A stretch of 7,143 nucleotides of DNA from Bacteroidia bacterium (GTDB lineage Bacteria > Bacteroidota > Bacteroidia > Flavobacteriales > Flavobacteriaceae), in NCBI GenBank assembly GCA_018679315.1, contig JAHHLF010000178.1, forward strand, positions 1 through 7,143. The letters are read 5' to 3'. The position numbers and the translations under genes are program-made. A model generated the notes under the pieces. It did no database searches. It worked only from the letters and a program-made list of their open reading frames with translations, and was not told the DNA's origin. Positions within the stretch are counted from its first letter, which is position 1. Each line of letters starts with the position of its first letter. This document shows positions 1 to 5,969 of the stretch, piece after piece.

Positions 1-306
1 CCCTATCTCAGTTCTCGCCTGAAGAACTTCTCCCCCAGCGGAACCCACGCGAGATAACTCATCGGAAACATCTTTACAGGAAAAGTACACCACAGAGCCA
101 TGCGTAAGACTGGGTCTGTATTCCTCATGCAGCATAAGTGAACCAGAAGATCCCGGTTGGTTCTCTCCCATCGGAAACCAGCCCATGATCACTCCGCCCA
201 TATCATGAACGCTAATTGAGATATTAAATACCTTCTCATAAAATGTCTTTGCCCTTTCCATATCAAGAACAGGGATCTCGACCCAACCTATTAAATTTCT
301 TTCCAT
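1..306 (-). CDS. VOC (glyoxalase/bleomycin-resistance fold) protein, 3' end cut off by window edge
   Basis: An open frame of 102 codons starts at the ATG complementary to 304-306 and runs off the left edge without a stop. The start MERNLIGWVEIPVLDMERAK followed by TFYEKVF is the usual opening of small VOC proteins: a first beta strand, then the 'D-x-x-R-A-x-x-F-Y-x-x-V-F' helix. Residues 38-80 contain GWFPM, SGSLMLH and HGSVVYFSCKDV, matching the second half of the first beta-alpha-beta-beta-beta module and the start of the second. Such proteins are usually about 120-130 residues, so roughly 20-25 are missing. The family binds a metal or small molecule at a dimer interface; the substrate cannot be inferred here. 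The start lies 6 bases after the SRPBCC stop, so the two genes are almost certainly co-transcribed and perhaps translationally coupled. No good Shine-Dalgarno is visible. Confidence 0.85.
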   Translation of the reverse strand, partial: MERNLIGWVEIPVLDMERAKTFYEKVFNISISVHDMGGVIMGWFPMGENQPGSSGSLMLHEEYRPSLTHGSVVYFSCKDVSDELSRVGSAGGEVLQARTEIG

Positions 307-312
307 CGGAGT

Positions 313-840
313 TTATTTTTCAAGTATTTCTTTTAAGGAATTCAAGCCTTCTTCGAAGTCTTTACCAACAGCCTTGTCCATATTCATGAAAAGCATCATA
401 ATACTCATTGGAAATTTGTTCTTGCCGCTGAAACCCCAGGTAAAATTGGTGCCATTTGATTCATTATCAGCTAATTTCAAGTATGCATCTGATTCTGATT
501 TCCAGGGTTTAAAAAAGCGCAAACGAGATTCAATGCGCTCGTTATCTACAATTTTGGTGATCTCTTGCTCTCCTTCTCCAACTTCTTTATTGCCCTGCCA
601 TTTGCTTATAGCGCCAACCTGGCCATCCGTGCCTTCAAATTGCTTCTTCATATTAGGATCTCTCCTGCCCCAAGGACTCCATTCATCTTGTTTTTGTAGT
701 GAACGTACATACTTAAATACCTCGCTTCTGGGAAGGTTGATGTCTATTGATCTTGAAACGTCATACGATTTTGGTGCGATCAAACCTAGTACGGCAATAA
801 GCACCACGATACCAATAAGAATGTAAAGTAATGTTTCCAT
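313..840 (-). CDS. Membrane-anchored SRPBCC (START-like) family protein
   Basis: The product is 175 residues. Residues 3-22 form one hydrophobic segment (LLYILIGIVVLIAVLGLIAP) that should anchor the protein in the inner membrane. From about residue 25 an SRPBCC/polyketide-cyclase-like domain follows: SYDVSRSIDINLPRSEVFKYV is the typical beta1-alpha1 opening, W54 and W57 lie in DEWSPWGRRDP, and a long C-terminal helix (about 150-174) closes the helix-grip fold. The family builds a hydrophobic ligand pocket; ligands and roles vary widely and none can be assigned. The gene lies 36 bases downstream of the trmH-like gene and 6 bases upstream of the VOC gene on the same strand, consistent with an operon. 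SRPBCC-VOC pairs are, from memory, common in Flavobacteriia. The start ATG is preceded by an A-rich stretch (ACCACAAAAA), typical for this phylum. Confidence 0.87.
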   Translation of the reverse strand: METLLYILIGIVVLIAVLGLIAPKSYDVSRSIDINLPRSEVFKYVRSLQKQDEWSPWGRRDPNMKKQFEGTDGQVGAISKWQGNKEVGEGEQEITKIVDNERIESRLRFFKPWKSESDAYLKLADNESNGTNFTWGFSGKNKFPMSIMMLFMNMDKAVGKDFEEGLNSLKEILEK

Positions 841-876
841 TTTTTGTGGTTGTTAGCGGGTTGAATTGATAAGATA

Positions 877-1539
877 TTAAATTTTAGCGTCTTTTTTATA
901 GCGCGCGAGTATCTCTTCCACATGGTTGATCGACTTCATTGTCCAATCTAACTGCTTCATTACTTTCTCTTCCTCAGTCAATTGCCATGGATGATCAGAA
1001 TTTCGCAACTCTTGTGTCAGCTTGTGAAGAATGATGGCAGCAGAAACTGATATATTCAAACTTTGGGTAAAACCCACCATAGGAATTTTAAGTTGGTAGT
1101 CGGATTGATCCAATATTTCATCGCTTAGTCCTTCTTTTTCGGTGCCAAAACAGAGTGCAATAGGCTTTTTAAGCGGAAAATCGTCCAGGGAATGCGCTTT
1201 CCTTTCAGGGGTAGTGGCTACAAGCATATAGCCCTTGGAGCGCAAATTCTTAAGACAGTCACTGGCAGTCTTATAACTGTGAACATCTACCCATTGCTGA
1301 GCGCCCATGGCAATGTTCTTATCCAGGCGATTGCCAAAACGCTCCTCGATCAAATGTGCAGTCTGGATTCCAAAGACATCACAACTTCGGATGACAGCAC
1401 TGGTATTATGGACCTGAAAAACATCTTCGGTTACAACGGTGATAAAATTTGTCCGATTAGATAATACGTCCCGAAAACGCGATTTTCGCTCCTCTGATAC
1501 AAAGCTTTCCAGATATGCCAGAAGGTCTAAATCAACCAT
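877..1539 (-). CDS. trmH: TrmH-family (SpoU/SPOUT) RNA 2'-O-ribose methyltransferase
   Basis: This protein should transfer a methyl group from S-adenosylmethionine to a ribose 2'-OH; the closest match I recognise is TrmH, which makes Gm18 in tRNA. All three SPOUT motifs are present. Motif 1 is HNTSAVIRSCDVFG with the invariant Asn and Arg, motif 2 is CFGTEKEGLSDE with the conserved Glu, and motif 3 is IPMVGFTQSLNISVSAAIIL, which forms the trefoil knot and SAM site. A C-terminal helical tail (WQLTEEEKVMKQLDW onward) resembles the TrmH extension. The frame is open from an ATG at 1578, giving 233 residues. I chose the internal ATG at 1539 (220 residues) because remembered homologues begin M-[IV]-D-x-x-L-L-x-Y-L-E-x-F, and because the longer form would leave only 6 bases before the divergent sirtuin. 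The tRNA target and Gm18 specificity are inferred from similarity. Confidence 0.9.
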   Translation of the reverse strand: MVDLDLLAYLESFVSEERKSRFRDVLSNRTNFITVVTEDVFQVHNTSAVIRSCDVFGIQTAHLIEERFGNRLDKNIAMGAQQWVDVHSYKTASDCLKNLRSKGYMLVATTPERKAHSLDDFPLKKPIALCFGTEKEGLSDEILDQSDYQLKIPMVGFTQSLNISVSAAIILHKLTQELRNSDHPWQLTEEEKVMKQLDWTMKSINHVEEILARYKKDAKI

Positions 1540-1584
1540 AGGTCTAATGTAAGAAATCGTATCTTTATTTATAAACATTTACCT

Positions 1585-2280
1585 ATGCCACAAAGTGTTG
1601 TGATCTTAACAGGGGCTGGTATGAGTGCAGATAGTGGATTGCGCACATTCAGGGATGCCAATGGTTTGTGGGAAGGTCACGATGTTATGCAAGTGGCTTC
1701 TCCCCAGGGGTTTGCGTCGAACCCTGAGCTTGTCTTGGATTTCTACAATCAGCGCAGACGTCAATTAAAAAAAGCAGAGCCAAATGCCGGACATTCGGCA
1801 TTGGTCGCTTTAGAGCAACACTATAAAGTATCCATTATTACCCAGAATGTAGACGACTTACATGAAAGGGCCGGAAGTAGTAATGTTTTGCATTTACACG
1901 GAGAACTATTCAAAGTTCGCAGTACTGGAAATCCGTCGGATATACGTTTTTGGACTGAGGATATTTTACTGGGGGATCTCTGTGAGCAAGGGCATCAACT
2001 GAGACCTGATATTGTATGGTTCGGGGAAGATGTACCTCTCCTTATGGAAGCAGCCCGACTCACTACCGGAGCAGATATTCTAATTATCATTGGCACTTCC
2101 ATGCAAGTATATCCCGCGGCCTCTCTGATCCATTACGGACCTCCCGGTATTCCCAAATACTTTGTTGATCCGAATCCGACGCTTTCGGCCCATCAATACG
2201 ACAATCTGGAAATCATTACAAAAAAAGCGGCTGAAGGTGTTCCTACTCTGGTTGCCGACCTAGTTGATAGAGCGCTCTAG
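1585..2280 (+). CDS. cobB: Sirtuin-type NAD-dependent protein deacylase (class III, CobB/SIRT5-like)
   Basis: The product should remove acyl groups from protein lysines using NAD, giving nicotinamide and O-acyl-ADP-ribose. Visible motifs are the NAD loop GAGMSADSGLRTFRD (residues 10-24), TQNVDDLH (86-93), the catalytic His in HLHGE (H105), WFGE (145-148) and GTSMQVYPAA (170-179). FYNQR supplies Y54 and R57, the Tyr-x-x-Arg pair that lets class III sirtuins accept succinyl or malonyl lysine, so desuccinylase or demalonylase activity is possible. The length (231) is normal. Between HGE and WFGE, where sirtuins usually carry four zinc-binding cysteines, only one Cys (C133) is present, so the structural zinc site is absent. 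The start is fixed by the sirtuin N terminus directly before the NAD loop. The gene is divergent from trmH, and its last 38 bases overlap the convergent haem-protein gene. Confidence 0.93.
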   Translation: MPQSVVILTGAGMSADSGLRTFRDANGLWEGHDVMQVASPQGFASNPELVLDFYNQRRRQLKKAEPNAGHSALVALEQHYKVSIITQNVDDLHERAGSSNVLHLHGELFKVRSTGNPSDIRFWTEDILLGDLCEQGHQLRPDIVWFGEDVPLLMEAARLTTGADILIIIGTSMQVYPAASLIHYGPPGIPKYFVDPNPTLSAHQYDNLEIITKKAAEGVPTLVADLVDRAL

Positions 2281-2716
2281 TCCTGGCAGCCCAGGCAGTG
2301 ATATCAGAGACCTGCTCCTCTGTTAAACGTGCATCGGCATGTGTCCACTTATACTCTTTCAAAGGCATTTTGCCCTTTTTCACTTCCTCGATAACCTCTT
2401 CTAGCTTATGATCCTTTTTATCAGTTTCATAGCCTTCCCAAGCGGAAAAGTTCAAATTCCCTTTTCCGTGGTCTACATGCCCTTCTAGCCAATAGGAAAC
2501 CGGAGCAATATTATTATACCATGGATATGTAGTATTATCACTGTGGCAATCGTAGCATGTGTTCTTTAGTACCAACATAACCTCATCTGGTGGATTGGTC
2601 TCTTGCTCAAAATAGGAGGCGTGGTCCGCAGCTGCTGTATTCTTTTCCGGACGAAAAAATTGCATAACCAGGAAAGATATTAGCAAGACCCAAGCTAATT
2701 TTTTAAGAAGTTTCAT
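2243..2716 (-). CDS. Membrane-anchored haem-binding domain protein (single CxxCH, Haem_bd type)
   Basis: From the ATG at 2716 the product is 157 residues. Residues 5-20 (KKLAWVLLISFLVMQF) form a signal anchor or uncleaved signal, exporting the rest to the periplasm. CYDCH at 54-58 is a c-type haem attachment motif, set in the family pattern LKNTCYDCHSDNTTYPWYNNIAPVSYWL. GHVDHGK (79-85), NFSAWEGY and KGKMPL (Met117, a candidate distal ligand) also fit the small Bacteroidota Haem_bd family, as does the terminal R-x-x-Y-x-L...PE. It is probably an electron-transfer or haem-sensing protein, but the partner is unknown. The frame is open to an ATG at 2752, but that would add 12 residues before the hydrophobic segment and abut the divergent gene, so 2716 is preferred. 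The gene ends 38 bases inside the sirtuin gene. Confidence 0.88.
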   Translation of the reverse strand: MKLLKKLAWVLLISFLVMQFFRPEKNTAAADHASYFEQETNPPDEVMLVLKNTCYDCHSDNTTYPWYNNIAPVSYWLEGHVDHGKGNLNFSAWEGYETDKKDHKLEEVIEEVKKGKMPLKEYKWTHADARLTEEQVSDITAWAARTRALYQLGRQPE

Positions 2717-2735
2717 AAATTGGTTTTGACTAACT

Positions 2736-2764
2736 AAAATATAGAATTTCACGTGGAGAACGAA
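2736..2764 (-). promoter_or_regulatory. Weak candidate Bacteroidota promoter for the haem-protein gene
   Basis: On the minus strand TATATTTT (complement of 2736-2743) differs from the TAnnTTTG -7 box only in its last base. TTCG (complement of 2761-2764) lies 17 bases upstream and is one mismatch from the -33 TTTG. Transcription would start about 14 bases before the ATG at 2716. The upstream box lies inside the first codons of the divergent gene. The match is weak and the region is AT-rich, so this is suggestive only. Confidence 0.3.
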
Positions 2765-3325
2765 GTCCTTAAAGAATGTTTAACGCTGATGTCCCAAATG
2801 CGTGAAGAGCGCTTTAAAGCGGCTTCACTCTTAAGAGAATACCCTGATAGCATTCCAATTTTGTTAGAAATGATCATCAAAGATGATGAAGAATATGGGC
2901 TCAGGGGTGGCTGGGCCCTGGATCTGGCCCTGCAGAAGGATCTTCATTTGATCCTTCCTTCCCTTGATAAATTCTGTGACGGACTTCTTAAACTTACCAA
3001 CGAATCTGCAATACGGGCCTTTGCCAAGATCTGTGAAGCGCTCCTCATAGCCTACTTCCAAAAGATGGATAAGCCCGTCATAAACTGCTTAAAACCTGAA
3101 CATATGGAAACTATGACTGAAGCCTGTTTTGATTGGTTAATAGGTGATCACAAAGTGGCTGCAAAAGCATTTGCCATGACCAGCCTCTATGAATTGGGAA
3201 AAGAATATGACTGGGTTCATCCCGAACTAAAAATTATCCTTCAGCGTGATTATGAGGAAGGGAGCGCCGGATTTCGATCCCGGGCCCGCAAAGTACTCGA
3301 TAAGCTTAAGAATTCATCTGCCTAA
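2753..3325 (+). CDS. HEAT-like helical-repeat protein of unknown function, upstream of purB
   Basis: The product is 190 residues, almost all alpha-helical, with no signal peptide or membrane segment, so it should be cytoplasmic. Repeating helix pairs such as RFKAASLLREYPDSIPILLEM (about 20-40), RGGWALDLALQKDLHLILPSL (51-71), IRAFAKICEALLIAYF (87-102) and KVAAKAFAMTSLYELGKEY (134-152) resemble HEAT/ARM repeats, which usually bind other proteins or nucleic acid. It is not an adenylosuccinate lyase: none of the lyase motifs is present. It begins with GTG. The frame is closed by a stop at 2735-2737, and the next in-frame ATGs (2789, 2798) would remove 12-15 residues that remembered homologues retain, so GTG is chosen. 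The gene lies 74 bases upstream of purB on the same strand. I recall relatives in this position in other Flavobacteriia, but no established function. Confidence 0.85.
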   Translation: MENEVLKECLTLMSQMREERFKAASLLREYPDSIPILLEMIIKDDEEYGLRGGWALDLALQKDLHLILPSLDKFCDGLLKLTNESAIRAFAKICEALLIAYFQKMDKPVINCLKPEHMETMTEACFDWLIGDHKVAAKAFAMTSLYELGKEYDWVHPELKIILQRDYEEGSAGFRSRARKVLDKLKNSSA

Positions 3326-3341
3326 TCCTGGCTTAGAAATT

Positions 3342-3370
3342 TTTTACTCCATGGCATATAAGTATCTTTG
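3342..3370 (+). promoter_or_regulatory. Predicted purB promoter (Bacteroidota TAnnTTTG type)
   Basis: TATCTTTG at 3363-3370 matches the Bacteroidota primary-sigma -7 box TAnnTTTG exactly. A T-tract at 3340-3345 lies about 17 bases upstream, where the -33 TTTG is expected; this upstream half is only a partial match. Transcription would start near 3376, giving a leader of about 24 bases before the purB ATG. The promoter lies in the 74-base gap after the HEAT-like gene, so purB can be transcribed independently of it. Confidence 0.6.
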
Positions 3371-3399
3371 CATTTTTCCTGCAATCCTGGTTTTGTACT

Positions 3400-4743
3400 A
3401 TGAATACGTATAATTTAGAAGCCATATCTCCAATTGACGGTCGCTACGCTTCGAAGACCGAAGAATTGAAAACGTTTTTCTCGGAAGCCGCCTTGATCCG
3501 ATATCGAATTCAAGTGGAGATCGAATATTTTATTGCCCTCTGTGAAATCCCATTGTCCCAATTACCAAATTTGGATGATACTCAGCAAGATGACTTACGG
3601 TCCATATACATAGACTTCAGCACTGATGATGCCCTGAAGATCAAGGAAATTGAAGCCACAACGAACCATGATGTCAAGGCTGTTGAATACTACGTGAAAG
3701 ATCAAATTGAGGCCAAAGGGTTTAAGGCATATAAGGAGTTCATACATTTCGGACTTACATCTCAGGACATAAACAATACGGCAATTCCGCTCTCCCTGAG
3801 AGCTGCAATGAATGATGTGTATGTGCCTCAGTATTTAGCCCTCACAGATACCCTGAGTTTGCTGGCAAAACAGTGGGAAGATATACCCATGTTGGCTCAT
3901 ACCCATGGCCAACCTGCATCTCCTACCCGATTAGGCAAAGAGATCAATGTATTCGTAAAGCGATTAGCCGAGCAATTCAACCTGCTTAATGATATTCCAA
4001 GTGCTGCCAAGTTTGGAGGCGCAACCGGGAATTTAAACGCACATCATGTAGCCTATCCTGATATTGACTGGCAGGAATTTGCCAATAGCTTCGTACAAGA
4101 GAAGCTCGGTTTGCACAGGTCGTATCCCACCACACAGATCGAACACTACGATCATATGGCTGCCCTGTTCGATACACTGAAGCGGATCAATACTGTACTG
4201 ATAGATCTCAACAGGGATATCTGGTCCTATATATCCATGAACTACTTTAAACAGAAGATCAAGAAGAACGAGATCGGTTCTTCAGCAATGCCTCATAAAG
4301 TAAATCCTATCGATTTTGAAAACGCTGAAGGGAATTTAGGGATAGCCAATGCACTTTTTGGCCATCTGGCCGCAAAGCTGCCCGTCTCACGGCTGCAGCG
4401 CGATCTTACAGACAGTACGGTATTAAGGAATATCGGTGTGCCCTTCGCACACACATTGATAGCTTTTAAGAGTACCCTAAAAGGCTTAAATAAGCTAGTC
4501 CTTAATGAAGAGAAATTAGAAAAGGACCTGGAAGGTAATTGGGCAGTTGTCGCAGAGGCCATCCAAACCATTTTACGTCGTGAGGGTTATCCAAACCCAT
4601 ATGAAGCCTTGAAAGCGCTTACACGGACAAATTCCGTTATCGATAAGGAAGCCATCAAGGCTTTTATTGCCGATCTTGAAATTTCTGAAACACTAAAACA
4701 AGAATTGGGCGCGATCACTCCTTCCAATTATACAGGCATATAA
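3400..4743 (+). CDS. purB: Adenylosuccinate lyase
   Basis: PurB acts twice in cytoplasmic purine synthesis: it splits SAICAR to AICAR plus fumarate, and adenylosuccinate to AMP plus fumarate. The product is 447 residues, close to the 456 of E. coli PurB, and aligns with it from ISPIDGRY near the N terminus to ITPSNYTG at the C terminus. Key motifs are TTNHDVKAVEY (87-97), THGQPASPT (168-176) with the catalytic His at 169, and the fumarase/aspartase-superfamily signature GSSAMPHKVNPIDFEN (293-308), whose flexible loop carries the catalytic Ser. RLQRDLTDSTVLRN (331-344) is also typical. Nothing appears missing. It belongs to the longer E. coli-like PurB type, not the short Bacillus type. It has its own predicted promoter and ends directly at a terminator hairpin. 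The upstream HEAT-like gene may be co-transcribed. Confidence 0.98.
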   Translation: MNTYNLEAISPIDGRYASKTEELKTFFSEAALIRYRIQVEIEYFIALCEIPLSQLPNLDDTQQDDLRSIYIDFSTDDALKIKEIEATTNHDVKAVEYYVKDQIEAKGFKAYKEFIHFGLTSQDINNTAIPLSLRAAMNDVYVPQYLALTDTLSLLAKQWEDIPMLAHTHGQPASPTRLGKEINVFVKRLAEQFNLLNDIPSAAKFGGATGNLNAHHVAYPDIDWQEFANSFVQEKLGLHRSYPTTQIEHYDHMAALFDTLKRINTVLIDLNRDIWSYISMNYFKQKIKKNEIGSSAMPHKVNPIDFENAEGNLGIANALFGHLAAKLPVSRLQRDLTDSTVLRNIGVPFAHTLIAFKSTLKGLNKLVLNEEKLEKDLEGNWAVVAEAIQTILRREGYPNPYEALKALTRTNSVIDKEAIKAFIADLEISETLKQELGAITPSNYTGI

Positions 4744-4776
4744 AAAACCGGTGTAATGTACACCGGTCTTTATTAT
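4742..4776. terminator. Bidirectional intrinsic terminator between purB and the DUF4252 operon
   Basis: A perfect 9-bp inverted repeat, ACCGGTGTA (4747-4755) and TACACCGGT (4759-4767), encloses a 3-base loop. On the minus strand it is followed by six Ts (complement of 4742-4747, overlapping the purB stop codon), giving a strong U-tract for the DUF4252 operon. On the plus strand it is followed by CTTTATTATT, a weaker U-rich tail for purB. It sits exactly between two convergent transcription units, as expected for a shared terminator. Confidence 0.85.
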
Positions 4777-4789
4777 TCATAGGAGCCTT

Positions 4790-5335
4790 TTAGCTCTTGA
4801 GGAAATCCCCTATCTCGCCCAGGGCATCAGAATTGTAATCTGCCTTCTGTAAGACCTGGATCAATTGGGCAAGGTGAGCAGGATTCATATCCTCGCCAAG
4901 AACGCGAACCAGCGCAAATCCCTTTTCCTTGCTGTTCCCATAAAGGACTACCTCATCGATAGAGTCATCCTCACCGAGGTACTTGACTACCCCTTTTCCA
5001 TATTCGGACTTGAGCTTCATCAATTCCTTGTACTCATTATTCTTGAGAATGGTATTTACTTTCTCTATTTCTGCCTGGTATTCCAATTGGTTGTTCTCTG
5101 TTTTTTTGAAGGCAAGCAGATTGAGTTTACGAAGGGAAGAAAGAGCTTCTTTCTGGGAATCAGAAAGTTCTACCTCGTCTAAATTAAGGATACTGACAGG
5201 CACATCCAGGGAAAGGAAGTTCGGATTCTCCGAATTGTCAACATAATATTCCTGCAGACTCTGACTGGAGGAGCAGGCTTGGAACAAACTCAGGGATAAC
5301 ATCCCCAGGATGGCAAAGGCGACTATTTTTTTCAT
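4790..5335 (-). CDS. DUF4252-like lipoprotein
   Basis: The product is 181 residues. The N terminus MKKIVAFAILGMLSLSLFQAC is a lipoprotein signal with C21 as the lipidated residue; the lipobox (LFQAC) is loose, as is common in Bacteroidota. The sequence after it (SSSQSLQEYY) has no acidic cluster right after the Cys, so the Bacteroidota surface-export signal is not evident and a periplasm-facing location is more likely. The mature part resembles the neighbouring DUF4252 protein: YKELMKLKSEYGKGVVKYL followed by an alternating strand/helix region and a C-terminal helix LAQLIQVLQKAD matches ELMRVKDKDANIKFYV in the neighbour. The function is unknown. It is the last gene of the sigma-factor operon, 79 bases after its paralogue, and ends just before the shared terminator. 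Confidence 0.82.
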   Translation of the reverse strand: MKKIVAFAILGMLSLSLFQACSSSQSLQEYYVDNSENPNFLSLDVPVSILNLDEVELSDSQKEALSSLRKLNLLAFKKTENNQLEYQAEIEKVNTILKNNEYKELMKLKSEYGKGVVKYLGEDDSIDEVVLYGNSKEKGFALVRVLGEDMNPAHLAQLIQVLQKADYNSDALGEIGDFLKS

Positions 5336-5369
5336 GATGTTCTTTTTTGGAAGTTGATGAAAGGGAGAA

Positions 5370-5390
5370 AGATGGGCGCAAGTCCCATCT
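5370..5390 (-). other. Intercistronic hairpin between the two DUF4252 genes
   Basis: In the 79-base gap between the two exported-protein genes, AGATGGG (5370-5376) and CCCATCT (5384-5390) form a perfect 7-bp stem with a 7-base loop. The minus-strand transcript continues TTCTCCCTTTC, which is pyrimidine-rich but not a clean U-tract. It could be a partial terminator, an RNA-processing or stability element, or chance. Intercistronic stems of this kind often lower or stabilise expression of one neighbour. Confidence 0.5.
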
Positions 5391-5414
5391 AACCCCTAGA
5401 TAATTCAATTACTA

Positions 5415-5969
5415 TTAATTCTTTTTCCCGGCTTCATTAAGCTCATTGGGAAGATCCATCTTACTGGTAAGGGAACCGATCTTGGTCAGATCAATATCTC
5501 CGGTAAGTGAAAGGAGTACGGTTTCAATTTGCCGGTCATTTACTTCAACATCCACATTTTTGATACCGGAAACGAACATTAACAATTCACTTACATGATC
5601 CTCGTCTTTACCGCTTTTTACATAAAACTTGATATTAGCGTCTTTATCCTTAACGCGCATCAATTCTTCCAAAGAGGCAGTTTTAAGGTATTTATCCACG
5701 GTGGCTTTCATATCCGCCGCAATGGCTTTATCCTCAGTTGCAAAGACTTTGAGCCCGCTTAAACTCTGTGCGATCTCCATAAATTCTTTTGCTTCAGGAT
5801 CATCCGAATCAATATTCATTTTGCTGAGCAAATTGAACATATTCTTATTGACTACCACAGAGCTAACGTTTTCCAGATCTTCGAATTGATCAAAGATACT
5901 TTGAGAAAAACCTGCCAATGGCATCAGTGCTATAAGGGCGATTAATACATATTTTTTCATGACTGTCAT
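5415..5969 (-). CDS. DUF4252 exported protein
   Basis: The product is 184 residues with a standard signal peptide, MKKYVLIALIALMPLAGFSQ starting at residue 4, probably cleaved near FSQ-SIF, leaving a soluble periplasmic protein. The mature start SIFDQFEDLENVSSVVVNKNMF and the following DPEAKEFMEIAQSLSGLKVFATED are the hallmarks I associate with DUF4252, a Bacteroidota family of unknown function. A central ELMRVKDKDANIKFYVKSG and C-terminal LTGDIDLTKIGSL complete the domain. The ATG at 5969 directly follows the stop of the upstream anti-sigma-like gene (TAAATG), suggesting translational coupling. A second in-frame ATG at 5960 fits the signal peptide better and may be the real start. The protein likely works with the sigma factor and membrane protein encoded upstream, but how is not known. 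Confidence 0.88.
   Translation of the reverse strand: MTVMKKYVLIALIALMPLAGFSQSIFDQFEDLENVSSVVVNKNMFNLLSKMNIDSDDPEAKEFMEIAQSLSGLKVFATEDKAIAADMKATVDKYLKTASLEELMRVKDKDANIKFYVKSGKDEDHVSELLMFVSGIKNVDVEVNDRQIETVLLSLTGDIDLTKIGSLTSKMDLPNELNEAGKKN

Noticed and set aside
374..826. 150-codon plus-strand open frame opposite the SRPBCC gene
   Set aside because: It lies entirely within a well-supported family gene on the other strand, and its translation has no recognisable domain.
1540..1578. 13-residue N-terminal extension of the trmH-like protein
   Set aside because: It does not resemble remembered homologues, which start at the M-V-D-x-x-L-L position, and it would nearly abolish the divergent intergenic region. 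Kept only as an alternative start.
3324..3390. Direct repeat AATCCTGG at 3324-3331 and 3383-3390 flanking the purB promoter
   Set aside because: Eight bases is within chance for this distance, there is no symmetry, and one copy overlaps the upstream stop codon.
4293..4571. 92-codon minus-strand open frame inside purB
   Set aside because: It covers the conserved lyase signature on the opposite strand; the translation is rich in Ser and Arg with no family pattern, as expected for a shadow frame.
4865..5246. Two plus-strand open frames (105 and 87 codons) opposite the lipoprotein gene
   Set aside because: They overlap each other and a gene with a clear signal peptide and operon context; there is no start context or domain.
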